Made by a program: the position numbers and the translations under genes. The notes beneath the pieces were generated by a model that worked only from the letters and a program-made list of their open reading frames with translations, had not been told where the DNA came from and did no database searches. From Aquilaria yunnanensis (lineage: Eukaryota > Streptophyta > Magnoliopsida > Malvales > Thymelaeaceae): DNA of 64,000 bases. Numbering within the stretch: the first letter of the stretch is position 1; every line of letters starts with the position of its first letter. Below are positions 21,483 through 33,495 of this stretch, piece by piece. The DNA lies in contig CM077596.1 in the NCBI GenBank assembly GCA_039654915.1, positions 8,618,001 to 8,682,000 of the forward strand. The letters are read 5' to 3'.

Positions 21483-22460
21483 TGTCAAATCCTGAGGAGA
21501 AAAATTCCCAATCAAATGTTTCGACAATTGTCTCACCAATAGATTCCTTTTACCCAATTCAACAGTATTTGAATTACCAAACAATGTTTGAATGGTAATA
21601 ATTACTCTTCTTAGACCAAGAAGGTGGTATTGTACTTTACAGGTCAAAGGAAGATGTCACATCTTACTACAGATCCTCCTATTGACCAAAGCCAATTAGA
21701 AAATTGGCAACCTAATAATGCACAATTGTTGCACTTGCTGTTCAAGTCCATGAAACCTAAAGTATCAGATTTATTCTCTCATGTTGTCACCTGTAAGCAG
21801 GCTTGGGATTATGCCAAACTTCTTTACTCTAGTAATATGCTGCATATGTATAATGTCTCTGTTGAGTTGTTTCATGCTAAACAAGAAGGGAGTCTTACTG
21901 ATTACTTTGCAAAGGTGAAACAAGGGTTTCAAGAGTTGAATGCTTTGCTGCCTATTTCATTTGACGTCCAAAAGATGCATCATCAGAGGAAGCATCTAGT
22001 GATAATGACCTTTTTGGCTGGGCTGAAACCAAGGTGCGCAGATCCTTGGGGGAGTAGAACTTCCTTCATTACTTGAAGTATACTCCCGATTTTCTCGTTC
22101 TTTTGCCAAGGAAAATCCGATAAATTACAATTCTAATCGATCTGTTCTTGCGGTTCAATCCAGTCCACAAGCAAAGTCCAACTCACAAGTTAAATGAGGT
22201 CTTGGAGGTAGTCATGGAGGACATGGTGGTCGTGGTGGCAGAGATAGATGTGACCAAGGTCCACATCCTCATTGCATGTACTATGGAAAATATGGTCATT
22301 TTGAAGATACTTGTTGGGATAAGTACCCATCATTGCGAGCAGCCCATATGGCATCAAAAGCGAACCCTTCTTCAAGCATGACCTCACAACAGTCAGTTAC
22401 TTTATCTCAGGAAGAGTACACTAAATACTTGCAGTATCAGTTTGCATAGCAGGCCGCTTC
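21483..22460 (+). pseudogene. gag remnant of copia 2
   Basis: The copia Gag pattern is readable in three frames: MSNPEEKNSQSNVSTIV at the start, then WQPNNAQLLHLLFKSMKPKVSD and CKQAWDYAKLLYSSNM (UBN2-type core, 21624-22076), and a zinc-knuckle region near 22270-22320 (YYGKYGHFEDTCW). Two stops near 21597 and a shift near 22090 disable it. Confidence 0.75.
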
Positions 22461-22499
22461 TCCTCCTATGGCATCTGTCGTCCATCGAGATAATCCAAC

Positions 22500-25265
22500 A
22501 GCTTGTTATTTATCTAGCCTTTTAGAAATCAATCTTGGGTGTTGGACTTTGGTGCCACATACCATATTTCAGGTAAAATAGCCAATTTTGATCAAATATC
22601 TACTCTAGCTTCACATCATAGTTCCATCACCATTGCTGATGGAACTACCACCACCATTAAAGGTCTTCGATCTATTTGACATTGCCCTCTCTTACTTTAC
22701 CCTCTACACTCTATGTTTCGAGCTTTCATTCAATCTTATGTTTGTGAGTAAACTGACCAAACAACTAAACTATTCTATTTGTTTATGTCCTAATCATGTC
22801 ATTATCCAAGATTTGAAGACCAAGAAGACAATTAGAGAAGAGCATGAATCGAATGGAATGTACTATTTTGATGGGTTGCAGTCATCAATTGCTTATCCTG
22901 TTTCAGCTTCTCCACCTCTAATTCATAGTTGCTTGGGTCATCCATCCTTGGAGAATTTCAAGAAATTAGTCCCAAATTCAAGTTTAATCTCTATTGTAGA
23001 ATGTGAGTCTTGTCAGCTTGGGAAGCATCATTGTACTCTCTATTTGTCCAGAATCAATAAACGAGTTGATAAACATTTTATGCTAATTCATACAAATGTT
23101 TAGGGTCCTAGCCGCACCAAGTCTAAATTAGGGTTTCAGTATTTCATAATTTCTATTGATGATTTCTCTCGAATGACTTGGTTATATTTAATCAAAGATC
23201 ATTTAGAGTTATTTTTTATGTTCTGTGCCTTTTGTACTGAAATTCAAAATCATTTTCACACCCGAATCAATATTCTTCATAGTGATAATGCAAAAGAGTA
23301 TTTCTCTAACCCAATCTCCAGTTACTATAGTTACTATGAAGCAACAAGGTATACTCCACCAATCCTCCTACCCACACACATCTCAATAAAATGGAATAGC
23401 TACGAGAAAAATCCAACTCATTATTGAAACAACTCATACCCTGTTAATTCACATGAATGTACCCAAAAGTTTTTAGGAAGATCTATCCTTATTGCATGTT
23501 TTCTTATCAATTGTTTACCATCTTCTATCTTTGCAGGTAAAATTCTTTTTTCTATTCTTTTTCACTATCAAGCTCTCTTTCATGTTATTCCTCATATATT
23601 TGGTTGTGTCTATTTTGTTCATCAGAACCAACCTAGTACAGATAAACTAGACCCTAAATCTTTGCAAAAAGGGTACAAGTGTTTCAGTCCTTCCCTAAAT
23701 CACTTCTGTGTGTCTGCTGATGTTACATTATTTAAACTACACCATACTTTTCTAATACTCAGTTCATGTCTTCTGATACTGATGGTTGTCTGCCTTTGCC
23801 TTTTGTACCTGTCCAAATAGCTCCTACTAATACAAAGCTTCCAGTCACTAGTCCTGTCCCTTCAAATTCCTGACAATAATCTGGCTCTTTTAGAGTATCT
23901 TTCCCGTCCAATTTGCAGGTTTATACTCAACGTTCTCATCAAGAATTACCACCACAAGATTCACACTCGTCTCTACAGCCTTCATCTTCAACTCCACCGG
24001 CTGATGATTTAGATATTCCAACTGCCTTTTTCAAAGGAAAAAGGTCTTGTACACTTCATCCTATCTCGAATGTCATCTCTTATAATTCATTATCATCATC
24101 ATACTTTGCTTTTGCCTCTACCTTGTCTTCCATTCCCTTGCCCAAGTTTGTTTCAGAGGCTTTGTCTCACCCTAGATGGAAGCAAGCCATAAAGGAGGAG
24201 ATGTCAGCTTTGCAGGCTAATAATATATAGGATTTAGTTCCTCTTCCACATGATCAGACGGTTGTAGGTTGCCGATAAGTGTTCAATGTTAAAGTTCACC
24301 CCGATGGTACAGTTGATCGGTTGAAAGCTCATTTGGTGGCTAAGGGACATACATAGGTATACAGCATAGACTACTCAAAGACGTTTTCTCCAATAGCCAA
24401 AATGACTTCAATATGAGTTGTTATTGCATTGGCAACCACAAATCAGTGGCCTTTGCATCAATTAGATGTGAAGAATGCCTTCCTCCACGGTGATCTTGAG
24501 GAGACTATCTTCATGGAGCAACCACTCGAGTTTGTTGCTCAAGGGGAGACTGATCTTGTGTGTCCTTTAAACAAATCTTTGTATGGTTTGAAACAATTAC
24601 CATGAGCTTAGTTTGGTGACTTCAGTGCAGTTGTTATGGAGTTTGGTTTGCAGTAATGTGGCATGGATCACTCTGTTTTTTATCGACACTCCAGAACTGA
24701 TAAAATTATTTTGATTGTTTATGTTGATGATATTGTTATCACTGGTGACGATAATGTTGGTATTCAGTCCTTAAAATCCTTCTTGCAAATGAAATTCCAA
24801 ACAAAGGATCTTGGTTTGTTAAAATACTTCTTGGGTATCGACATAGTGAGGTCCAGAATGGGGATCTGCTTGTCCCAAAGGAAGTATGTCCTTGATCTTT
24901 TAGAAGAAACTGGCTTATTGGGAGCCAAGTCAATTGATAGTCCCATAGAACCAAATGTCAAGCTTGATGCTGATAAAGGAAAATATTTGGAAGACCCTGA
25001 TAGATATCAAAGACTTGTTAGCAAATTAAACTATTTGACTGTCACTCGGCCAGATATTTCATTTGCCACTAGTGTAGTAAACCAGTTTATGGAGTCTCCA
25101 CGCATTGGCCATTAGGATGCAGTAGTCAGAATTTTAAGGTATCTGAAAGGTGCTCCAAGATGAGGTCTTTTATATCAAAATTATGGTCATACTCAGACTT
25201 AAGGATACACAGATGCAGATTGGGCAGGTTCATACAATCACCGGTCTACTTCAGGCAGGATACAC
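22500..25265 (+). pseudogene. pol remnant of copia 2: integrase, RT, partial RNase H
   Basis: Segments in order: protease-like start near 22540; pre-integrase zinc region (LIHSCLGHPSLENFKKL, CESCQLGKHH) at about 22915-23030; integrase core (DDFSRMTWLY, HSDNAKEY) at 23150-23310; RT with an intact YVDDIVITGDD at 24720-24750; RNase H start (YTDADWAGSYNHRSTSG) at 25207-25260. Stops and frame changes separate the parts. After 25265 the similarity stops and LARD sequence resumes. Confidence 0.8.
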
Positions 25266-28200
25266 CAAATTCTGAAAGAAAGCAAAAGTGGAAGTGTACT
25301 GAAGGGGGCAATCAAAGTAGGGTTTGAACCAGCCTTTGACTTTTGGTTCTAGGAAGAGCTAGAGGCAGAGATCTTGCAAGCATGTTTTAAAAGTCTATTG
25401 AAACTTGTGAACATGCTTTTTGAAGGAAGATAACCCCAAGCAGTGTAGTACTGTGATACTACAGTTGCTGGAGTTAAGTGATTTGTAAAGTGTAGGACTT
25501 ATGATGATGTCCCATAATGGAATTGTATTTCATGGGATCTCTAGAACACAATAGTGTGGCAATGAATGTGTTCCTATACTACCAAGTTTAGATTCTGTGG
25601 AAAACAGAAGATGAAAGTGATTTCTACAATAGGCGCAGATAGAATGCATGTTTTGACTTAGTTGCTGACTTTGAGTTAGGATGAGCTAATAGGGTTGAAC
25701 TTTTCCAGCAATGTTTTAAGGGTAAAAATAAACCTGAAGCACACACTCAGGGTGGAAAACTCCCTTGGTTTGGGAAAAAGTGCATTGGAGTCATTAAGTT
25801 GCAGAATTGTAGTTCTAAGAGGTTTGAGGGTCAGATCTTCAAATCAGTATTTTATCTGGGATTTCTCTTTTGAAACAACTTTCTTATGATTAAAGGAAAG
25901 TATTTTCAACTATTGGTTTAAGTTACTGCAGTAGAATGCAAAATTGACTCCTCAACCCAAGCGTTTTGCTATAACAACTTGCACAGCTAAGGATGCTGCA
26001 AACTTTGGGAATAACGTTTCTAAATTAAAGTTACTGAGTTTAGAAAGGTTTTTTATGACTAAAAGAAGGTTTCCAAAAACTTTGGTTCAAGTTCTTGCAG
26101 AAGAACTTCAAATGACCCCCTAAAGCTCAAGTTTTTGCTAAGATAAATTGCAGGAAAGAGATACTTCAAAATCTAGGAATAAAAACCGAAGATTGAGGAA
26201 CAAGAAGAGATCTATTAAGAGAAAGATTTATCCGAGAGAAAATCTTAACAGTTACATCCAATCACAAACTACACGAAAGTGGTCCCTTTTTCATGGGGAT
26301 TTGCCCATCACAGAGATGCACAGAGGAAGAGAACGAACTTAAGACCTCTAAATGGAAGATTTGCAGTTACTACAGGTTTCCTACATTTAAAAGTTGGTTC
26401 CTGTAAAGTTTGAGGTAATTTGGAGCAGCAGAACCTAAAATCCCCAGCAGAAATAAAGTTGCTTCAAACTTTGGGATGCAAGCCTCAAAATGGAGATTTA
26501 TGGGTTTGAACAACTTTTAAGTGGCTATGAAAAGATGACTACAAAATTTGGGGCCATTTAGAGCTCTGGAACTCAAAAGGACACATTGAGTTCAGGTTTA
26601 CAGCTAAGATTGCCTACAGAAAAAAGAAGTGCTTCAAACTCTTAGAAGAAGGCTTCCAAATTGGAGTTATGAAGTTGAGACAAGTTTCATATGACAAAAA
26701 GAAGATGCCTGCAAATTTTGGTTAAGTTTGGAGCAAGGGAACTTAAAATGACTCCTCAAGTTCAAGTTTACCGCTATGACAACCTACAAAACTTAAAGAG
26801 CTTCAAACCTTTGGGAACTTGGTCTCCAAATGGAAGTTTCAGAGCTGGAACAAATTTCATATGACTAAGGGAGGATGACTGCAAAATTCGGTGCAAGTTA
26901 GAGCATTGAAACTCCAAATGACCCCTTGAGTTGGAGAGTTCTAAGCTGCTGAAATGTAAGAAGAAAACACGATAAATGATCATGGGTGCCTATGAAAACC
27001 TGAAATGTTGCTGCCATAAACAAGAATCTGCACAGTGAGGCTTGTTGGAGCAATTTTGGTTTGATTTTAAGAAGGAAGAAAGATACTGAAATGAAAATTT
27101 TCAGATCAGTTTCTGCCTATAAAATGGATTTGTTCATGCCTTAAAATAAGAATTTTGGCCTAGGAAAATGGTTCTGATCATGGCTATAAACTGAGGGCAG
27201 TTTTGCTCTATGAAGGCACATGCACAATGTTTCTGGTTTGCTCGAAGTGTGCCTAGCTGCTGTAAAAGATAAGTTCGGCTATGGATGAGGTGTAAAGCCA
27301 TGGTTCGTGGTTATGATGATGCACAAACCTTGAAAGCTAAGCTATAAGATGAAGATCAAAATGTTGCAGCAGCAAAGAAGAACTGAAAATGTTGAGGGAT
27401 AAACCTGCTATAACCAACAGCAGGATGTACAAGCAAGAAAAAAAAAAAAAAGGAATCTCCAGGACTTAAATAATGACAAAGGTCCATGATGGTGCTGATG
27501 ATTTCCTAAGCACAAGGGCTTCTTGATAAGAAAACAGTTAGAGAAGATTAGATAAAGCAACAATGAAAACTGCTGCATTTGGGCTTAATTGCCTCATTTG
27601 ACCAAAGGGTTGACTATGAGCTAGGAGGACCAGTTTGATATGAAATTTGTGTTCAAGTCTGTACGCTTAATTAGGACTTCTTCAAATGGTTAGACGCAAG
27701 GAAAGACCTGAAACTTTGGAAAATGAAGCACTGGTTCATTAACAGGCAGCATAACTCAGTACGATGCTGGAAAGCAAACTAAGGAAGAATTTTTGGACCA
27801 AATACAGTAATGAGAAGTAGAGAATGAACGATTTATGAAAGAAGATAAAGACTGGTTTGGTTCAAGAAGTAGCAGCAAGAAATTCTGGCTGTTGCACTGA
27901 GGCAGTCACCTGAGAAGCTTTGACTTCCAGGTTGACTTTTGCAATAAGAGGTTTTTTTGTAGGAAGGCCAAATGGAAGGTGTCTTAGGATGAAATGGAAC
28001 TTGTGGGAAGCTAGTAATCCATGGTTCATGGCTGTTAACCAGCCAAGATGGCAATTGACAGACGCTGCTAAATAGCTTATGAAATTGCCATGAAAATATA
28101 ATGTTAGGAAATGGTTTGTTGGCTTTAGATCCTATTAAGATGCTAAGATGTCCAATGGAAGGTTAGAGCTGATGGTTGGAACCAGAATTCAAATGATCTA

Positions 28201-29565
28201 ACTTCTGTTTGTTGAATTCTGGGAATAGGGGCACCTACCTTAAAAAAAATCATGAATTGGACATGGAGAAAGCACAAAGCACTATATTAGATAGAAGTGC
28301 TATTGTGGCAGCATTACTTCAGACAATTGTGTAGGAAATGATTTAAGTTGTGGTTTGACCAACCAATTGACTTCCTACAAAAGAAAACTGATGAATTTGA
28401 AGTTGTTGCACAAAGCTTAGAATTGAAAAATTGAAACTTGTTTGAGCCAAGAAACCTGAAAAACAAGAGCTCAGATAATGACTTCAGCAGAAAAAGTTTG
28501 AAATTGAAAGGTATGACTTAAGCATTGAATTCAGCAGAGATTATCTCTGATTCTGAAAAATTGATTTGTGAGACAAGCCTAGAGAAAGAAATGTGTTGGA
28601 AGCAACAAACATTGCACCAAAGTCACTGAGACTAAACTTTCTGTAGAAAGAGCTACGGACTGAAAGTTTGACCTTTCCATTGACTTTCAGAAAGGCAGGT
28701 CTAATGGTACAAGACACTTGCAGTTAAGATGAAAATAATGCAAGAACTTGTCTGGAATGGAAAGTTCAGGATACCAACCGTAGAAAGAAGAAGAATCTAT
28801 AGATTTGGTTTAGATTTTCAAGTTGACCATGAGGTTAACTTTTTTATTAAAAGAGTAACTGAACTTAAGAAATTGCAGACAGTTAAGACTTCATTTTGTA
28901 AGTTTGAAGAAGCTTCTAGGACTGAAATTTCTGATTAAGACAACTGCATGGTGAAGACTTTTTGACAGAACAGCTTCTACGTCAGAAATTGAATGAATGT
29001 GAGTAAGAACCCCAATGAACTGTATAAAATCATAGCATTGTCATAGGTCAGCTGGGGTTATGATCCAAAGAACCACAGCCTAACAGTTAGATTGCACGAA
29101 CAGCAGAAATAAGAAAAACAAAGTGGTGATGACTGAAACATCTCTATTGTTGTGTGGAGTACGAATCTTCTGTACAAACAGGTACAGAATGTTGTGTATG
29201 AACTGAGTGCTATGATTACTGAACTCTGCTCATCTAAGCAGAGAATCATAGGATACAGCAATAAGTTATATGCCTCTGAAGTTAACTGGACAGGAACTTA
29301 TGAATGCTATTCTGAAGGGTATAAACCCTAAGTGATATGACTAAGACCCTCTGGAAAAGACTATAAAACAGGAACTGCTTACTATGAAATACATGGGTTC
29401 AGTTAACTGTAAGTTAACTAGAAGATAACCTTAAGAAAACGAAGCCTTCTGGCTTAAATTATAAGTCAGTAAGCATTTCCTAAAGACCATTAACTTGAGC
29501 GAAGTCTATAATGATCTGTTGCAACAATGAAGCTGTGACAAACAAATTTGGAGGACCAAATTTTT
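25266..29565 (+). other. Non-coding interior of the LARD-like element
   Basis: About 4.3 kb without recognisable coding capacity; the longest frames are under 75 codons. The composition is A- and G-rich on this strand with very many short repeats of the type tttgaa, gaagaa and aaactt. A degenerate repeat array occupies 25880-26955. An A-run of 16 lies at 27438-27453. Confidence 0.6.
25880..26955 (+). repeat. Degenerate tandem repeat, period about 165-170 bp
   Basis: A unit with the order tatgactaaaagaagrtg - aaaatttggttcaagtt - ggaacttaaaatgactcctcaagttcaagttt - gcttcaaactttgggaa - ggtctccaaatggaagttt recurs. Starts of the tatgac block are near 25885, 26053, 26525, 26688 and 26860; the interval between the second and third is longer and more eroded. 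At least five to six units are visible. The period resembles a nucleosomal spacing, but no function is implied. Confidence 0.65.
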
Positions 29566-29578
29566 GTAGGGGGTGGAA
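29566..29578 (+). other. Polypurine tract of the LARD-like element
   Basis: The purine run agggggtggaa directly precedes the 3' LTR start TGTTACATAC, as required for plus-strand priming. Confidence 0.7.
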
Positions 29579-31652
29579 TGTTACATACAGCCTATTGTAG
29601 AATTAAATAGTGAAGAATGTAGCTGAGCTAATTAAGTCACTAAAGATCAATTTGTGACTTAAAACATTAATGAGTAAGACTTGAGGTTGAGTTGAAGGAA
29701 AATAAAAGACCCAGACTGTGATGTGAACTTTAGTGCCTTAATTGCAAAGGATTTTAGACTTGAAGTCTAACATTGACAAGTGGTTCCCCTAGTCTCGGTC
29801 AGGGAGAAATTTGGACAGAAACTAAAAAACAGGAGCTAATTGGAATTAATCGGAAAGAGCATCGGCCAAGAGTGGGATTAAAGCTTAACTAGTGCATGCT
29901 TAAGGGTAGGTGTCAAGCTTGGAATTTGATTGCTAGCTTCTAACGCTGTAAGCAGCGTTGACCCTCCATAGGCAATAATCTAAGGAAATTAACGCCATGG
30001 ACGAGAGATTTCATGAAGAAGGATTGAGATGTTGGTTTCCAGCAAATTAGCCTCGGTTTCTTTATTTTTTGTGAAGCAAGACATGCTCATCGTCTGTTTG
30101 ATCCAAATTGGTTTGTTGATGATTTCTTGGCCTTAGGGGAACTACGGCAAGCCATGGAATTTGTTGGCTGATTGGGTAATAATAATGGCTCAAGCTACAC
30201 ATACAAGGAGGATTAGCTTCTTAGTCACGACAATGCAGCCTAGTTGCAACATTGATTGATTTCTGGGTAATTTAAGAATGCATGAACTATAATGTTTTGC
30301 GTGTTATGGAAGGCTAGGCAGCTATTGTGACCATGAATAGATTGGAATGATCATAGTTCCAGAGGGCTAAGACTTGGAACTGAAAATTCCTAATGAATTG
30401 AAGCTGTTGGCTTCTCTGTGAGAATTAAGAATCAAGCCTAAGATGGCTTTCTGTAGCAATCCATGAACCAGTAATGGTTATTGTTTGCAATTGTGCAGAC
30501 TGGGAGCAGAAGAGTAAGGCCTTTAATGAAATAAGACCCCAGGAGCTCATTGATTTGTTTGTAACGTGCTTGCTATGGTAGATAATGAAGGCTAAGGCAA
30601 ATACAGCCAACTAGCTATGGGATTGCTTCTGGACCCTTAAAGGGTTACTGATTGTTTATAGGTCTTGTTGCATAGCATGTGCATTACATGCATCATGTAG
30701 TTCTATTTGTTTTGATTCTATTTTGTATATTATTGCTATTGTGTTCTACGTTTGTTTTTGCTCTTTGGTTGCAGGATGCAGGTACATTGCCAAGGAGTTA
30801 ATTGGATCATTAAGATTAAGCAATGACCATGCCTGTCCATTACTGAGTTTCCATGGGAAACTCACCCCTACTGTTATTTTTGCAGGTTTCTGCTAGGAAG
30901 CTGGGCTGTGGTTAGGAAATGTGGGTAAGGGCAAGGACCCTTCCATGGATAGAAGGCTTAATAACAAGTCTTAGATGAAGATTTCTTAATCTTGGATCCT
31001 GTTTAATAGGCCTTTTAACTAGCTGATTACGAAACAGCAGAGTTATTCCTTTTTGACTGTATGAACTGGTTCTGAAGTCTGATTTGCAAATGTATACAAG
31101 CTTGAGTAAGAAATGTTTGTTACACATGGGGGTTCAAGACTATACTCCTATGGTTTGGGTTGATGAAATGATGCTTCCAAGGATTTCAGAAATTGGTTTC
31201 TGTTCGTTTCTGCATAATGTTGATGAACTTTTGAATGGTTGACTAATAGTTTGACTTTCAGATGTAAGAACTGGTTTGCTATGAAACTTGCTACATAAGT
31301 CCTATTTGGGTAATGAAACGTGTGTGAGCAAGCGAACTTGATATCTAAGTCAAATAAAAGATTATGGTCAACCAGCTGGTTTTTCTGCAGAAGCGATTTG
31401 TTTGCTTATATTGAACTAAGTTTCTGATTTAATTAACCGGAGGCTTCTGATTCATATTTCTATGAACTAAAATCAAGCTTGTACAATGAAACTTGCAAGG
31501 AAAAACTCCTCTTTATCCATCTCTGCAAGTTTGCTATTTTGCCCATCTTCACACAGAGGCCCTGAGTTAATGCTGCACTAATGTTTGCTGAAGTGTTATG
31601 TGTCTAAACTTAGTGTTGCGTGTGTTTTGGCATTGAAGGTTAGTGCATAGCA
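29579..31652 (+). repeat. 3' LTR of the LARD-like element
   Basis: The partner of 18578-20671. It carries an extra block near 29890-29950 and lacks others present in the 5' LTR, so the two copies have diverged by indels as well as substitutions. Ends gtgcatagca; downstream sequence continues the split gypsy 3 LTR. Confidence 0.8.
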
Positions 31653-31850
31653 CACGCATTCCCAAAGGTACGGTTACTTCAGATCTCAGTACTTTTACCT
31701 TCATTGAAGACTGGCTTGAACGTCAGTGATCACCCCCTGGTACACATCTCAGGGCTTCACTCCTCCGCTCTTCCCTTCTGTTTATCTTGTAGATCCTTTG
31801 CAGCAGAGTTATCATTCCGAAGATCCCGAGTTGACAGTGCGCGTCCACGG
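31653..31850 (+). repeat. Probable second part of the gypsy 3 LTR
   Basis: Contains ctggcttgaacgtcagtgatcaccccctggtacac, which matches in layout the post-TATA block of the two Tat-type LTRs at 10135 and 56523 (gacttgggcgtcggagg...cccc). It probably ends near gtccacggtgca at 31850. If the LARD element is removed, the TATA-like box at 18558 comes to lie about 150 bases upstream of this block, as in the other LTRs. Confidence 0.5.
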
Positions 31851-31962
31851 TGCACCCAGAGTTGGTTCACCACCATTGCTGGAGGTGCCTATAGAGGGAA
31901 GACTAAGGATGCTTGCAAAGGACGGTGAATTACCAATAAGAGGGAGAGAGATCCCTGCTATA

Positions 31963-31972
31963 TGTTGCCTGT
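31963..31972 (+). repeat. Target site duplication of the Pack-MULE, left copy
   Basis: TGTTGCCTGT here is repeated exactly at 33702-33711 on the other side of the element. A 9-11 bp duplication is typical of Mutator-like elements. Confidence 0.85.
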
Positions 31973-32177
31973 GGGTAAAATTCAAATTTGGTCCCCTAAC
32001 TTTAAAGGTTGTCCTAATGTGGTCCCTCAACTCAAAAAGTGACTATTAAAGTCCCATAACTCAACTCACCTATCCTATTTTAGTCCCTACCGTCAGTTCA
32101 GGCGTTATTTAAGACGGAAATTGCCTACGTGGCACCTAAACTGCCACATGGCATCTTATTTTATGGCAATAAATGAC
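31973..32177 (+). repeat. Left terminal inverted repeat of the Pack-MULE
   Basis: Pairs with 33496-33701; shared strings include actttaaaggt, aagtcccataactcaactcacc, ggcgttattt and tgccacatggcat. Mismatches are mostly transitions. Confidence 0.9.
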
Positions 32178-32376
32178 TACATTGGAAGAATACAAAAATT
32201 TATGTTAGAATTGACCCAAACTAATAACCTTAGGAACTTAAATGTATATTAGCCAACAATCCGTCTTCTTCCCCAAATCTTTGCCGGCGGAAGCGAACCA
32301 GAGGGAGTGGTAGACGATGGGAGGCGGTGCTGCGCAGAAAGAGGGATGCAGTAAGGAGGGCAGCGATTGAAGAAAG

Positions 32377-33078
32377 TTACCAAGGGCAGTGGCGACAGCC
32401 GTAGAGATCCGGCACTGCGGCCGACGACATCTCCATCTGGCAAACCTTCACCGCCCCGATCAACTTCTCCAATAACTCCTCCTCCGCCTGCGCCTCCACC
32501 ACAAACCCCATGTCAATCGTCACGCTCGTCACGTATCCCAATGCCAGATGCAAGATCACGCTAGCGATGGCGGAGCTTCCGATGTCGACATCGACCTCCA
32601 AATAGTTCGCTCCTCGGTGGTAATTGATCGTCAGAGCTTTGCCCAGCAGGCAAGCGCTGTAATTTCCCATCGCCTTTTTCACGATCCATGGCCCTTTCAC
32701 AATCCGGTTTACAATCTTGAAGCACTGGTTCTGGAATGCGTCGTCGCCGTGAACGAACCGGTGGAGAAGCGAACCGGCGAGAATCGGTTTCTCGATGGTG
32801 AAGTAGAAGACTGCGCTGTGGTGATCCTTTCCGGGGACTTGGAGATTGACGGCCAAAATGAAGCTTTTAAGAGATAGACCTTGGGATTGAGCCCGCTTGA
32901 GGGCCTGGGCGATGCGATTATCGGAGCGTCCGAGCACGTTGTTGAGCTTGGCGGTGGACTTGAGCCAGTCCATGCCGGCGAGCAAGAGAAGGTAGTCTCC
33001 GGAGGGTGATTTTTGTCGTTTGGTGAAGTAGTTGATGGAGCGGAGAGGGAAGAGGTTGCCTGGGGAAGAGTTGGTGAA
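32377..33078 (-). pseudogene. Captured DUF1336 (EDR2 C-terminal) exon inside the Pack-MULE
   Basis: 234 codons are open on the minus strand. They show the DUF1336 pattern found at the C terminus of ENHANCED DISEASE RESISTANCE 2 and its relatives: NYFTKRQKSPSGDYLL, AVNLQVPGKDHHSAVFYF, FVHGDDAFQNQCFK, CLLGKALTINYHRG, LEVDVDIGSSAIASVI, EELLEKLIGAVKV and a final EMSSAAVPDL. The 5' edge is a stop next to a splice-acceptor-like tttag at 33079, as if a parental intron/exon border was captured. A Met at 32985 could start a 202-aa protein. The START and PH domains of EDR2 are absent, so this is a domain fragment. EDR2 family proteins act in membrane lipid binding and cell-death control; whether this fragment is expressed is unknown. 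No stop or shift breaks the domain. Confidence 0.85.
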
Positions 33079-33495
33079 CTAAATGAACCCACGATCTAGT
33101 TGGCCATAATCGAATAAGATTTTGGGGAAGATTGAACCAAATGAACTGACAAGGATGGATGTGGCGGCGATTGGGAGATAGTGAGATGGACGCGGACGAG
33201 CGGATTGAACAGACGTGGACTTCCGAGGATGGATGAGGATTGACGAAGGCGATGGGACAAGGATCTACGAGGACGGACGAGGATCGACGAGGACAGTGGG
33301 ACGAGGATCGATGAGGACGAACACGTAGGCGAAGATATAGGGGATGGAGAGACGGCGAGATGGTGGTGGGCGTACACATCGGCAGCGGACGGTGAGAGTT
33401 GGGGAAGAAGATGAAATTAGGGTTATCAACTTTTTAAGTCCCTGAAATTATTTGTTGTGTCAAATCTAACCTAAGGTTTATTATTCTTTCAGTCT

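Larger units (their letters stand above)
20845..25265 (+). mobile_element. Ty1/copia element (copia 2), 3'-truncated, nested in the LARD interior
   Basis: A short LTR (about 20845-21091, with TATA-like tcatatataaagg at 21032) ends in AACA before the primer site TGGTATCAAAGCC at 21092. Coding remnants for gag through RNase H follow on the plus strand and break off at about 25265 within RNase H. There is no 3' LTR, so the element lost its right end or was inserted incomplete. Frames change several times. Confidence 0.75.
18578..31652 (+). mobile_element. LARD-like LTR element with 2.1-kb LTRs and non-coding interior
   Basis: Two direct repeats, 18578-20671 and 29579-31652, both start TGTTACAYACAGCC and end gtgcataaca or gtgcatagca. 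A primer site gtggtatcagagc (20675) follows the first and a polypurine tract (agggggtgg) precedes the second. The likely target duplication is cacac (18573-18577) against cacgc (31653-31657), one mismatch. Apart from a nested copia fragment the interior encodes no gag or pol that could be recognised, which fits large retrotransposon derivatives. The LTRs differ by many substitutions and several indels, so the insertion is old. Confidence 0.75.

Noticed and set aside
31726..32049. 107-codon plus-strand frame running into the Pack-MULE
   Set aside because: It crosses the end of the gypsy 3 LTR into the transposon TIR. With the MULE removed the frame stops four codons later, so it does not look like an interrupted gene.
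32918..33379. Minus-strand 153-codon frame upstream of the DUF1336 frame
   Set aside because: Its sequence is low-complexity Ser/Pro/His/Arg from a gatgaggac-type repeat and then an off-frame shadow of the DUF1336 exon.
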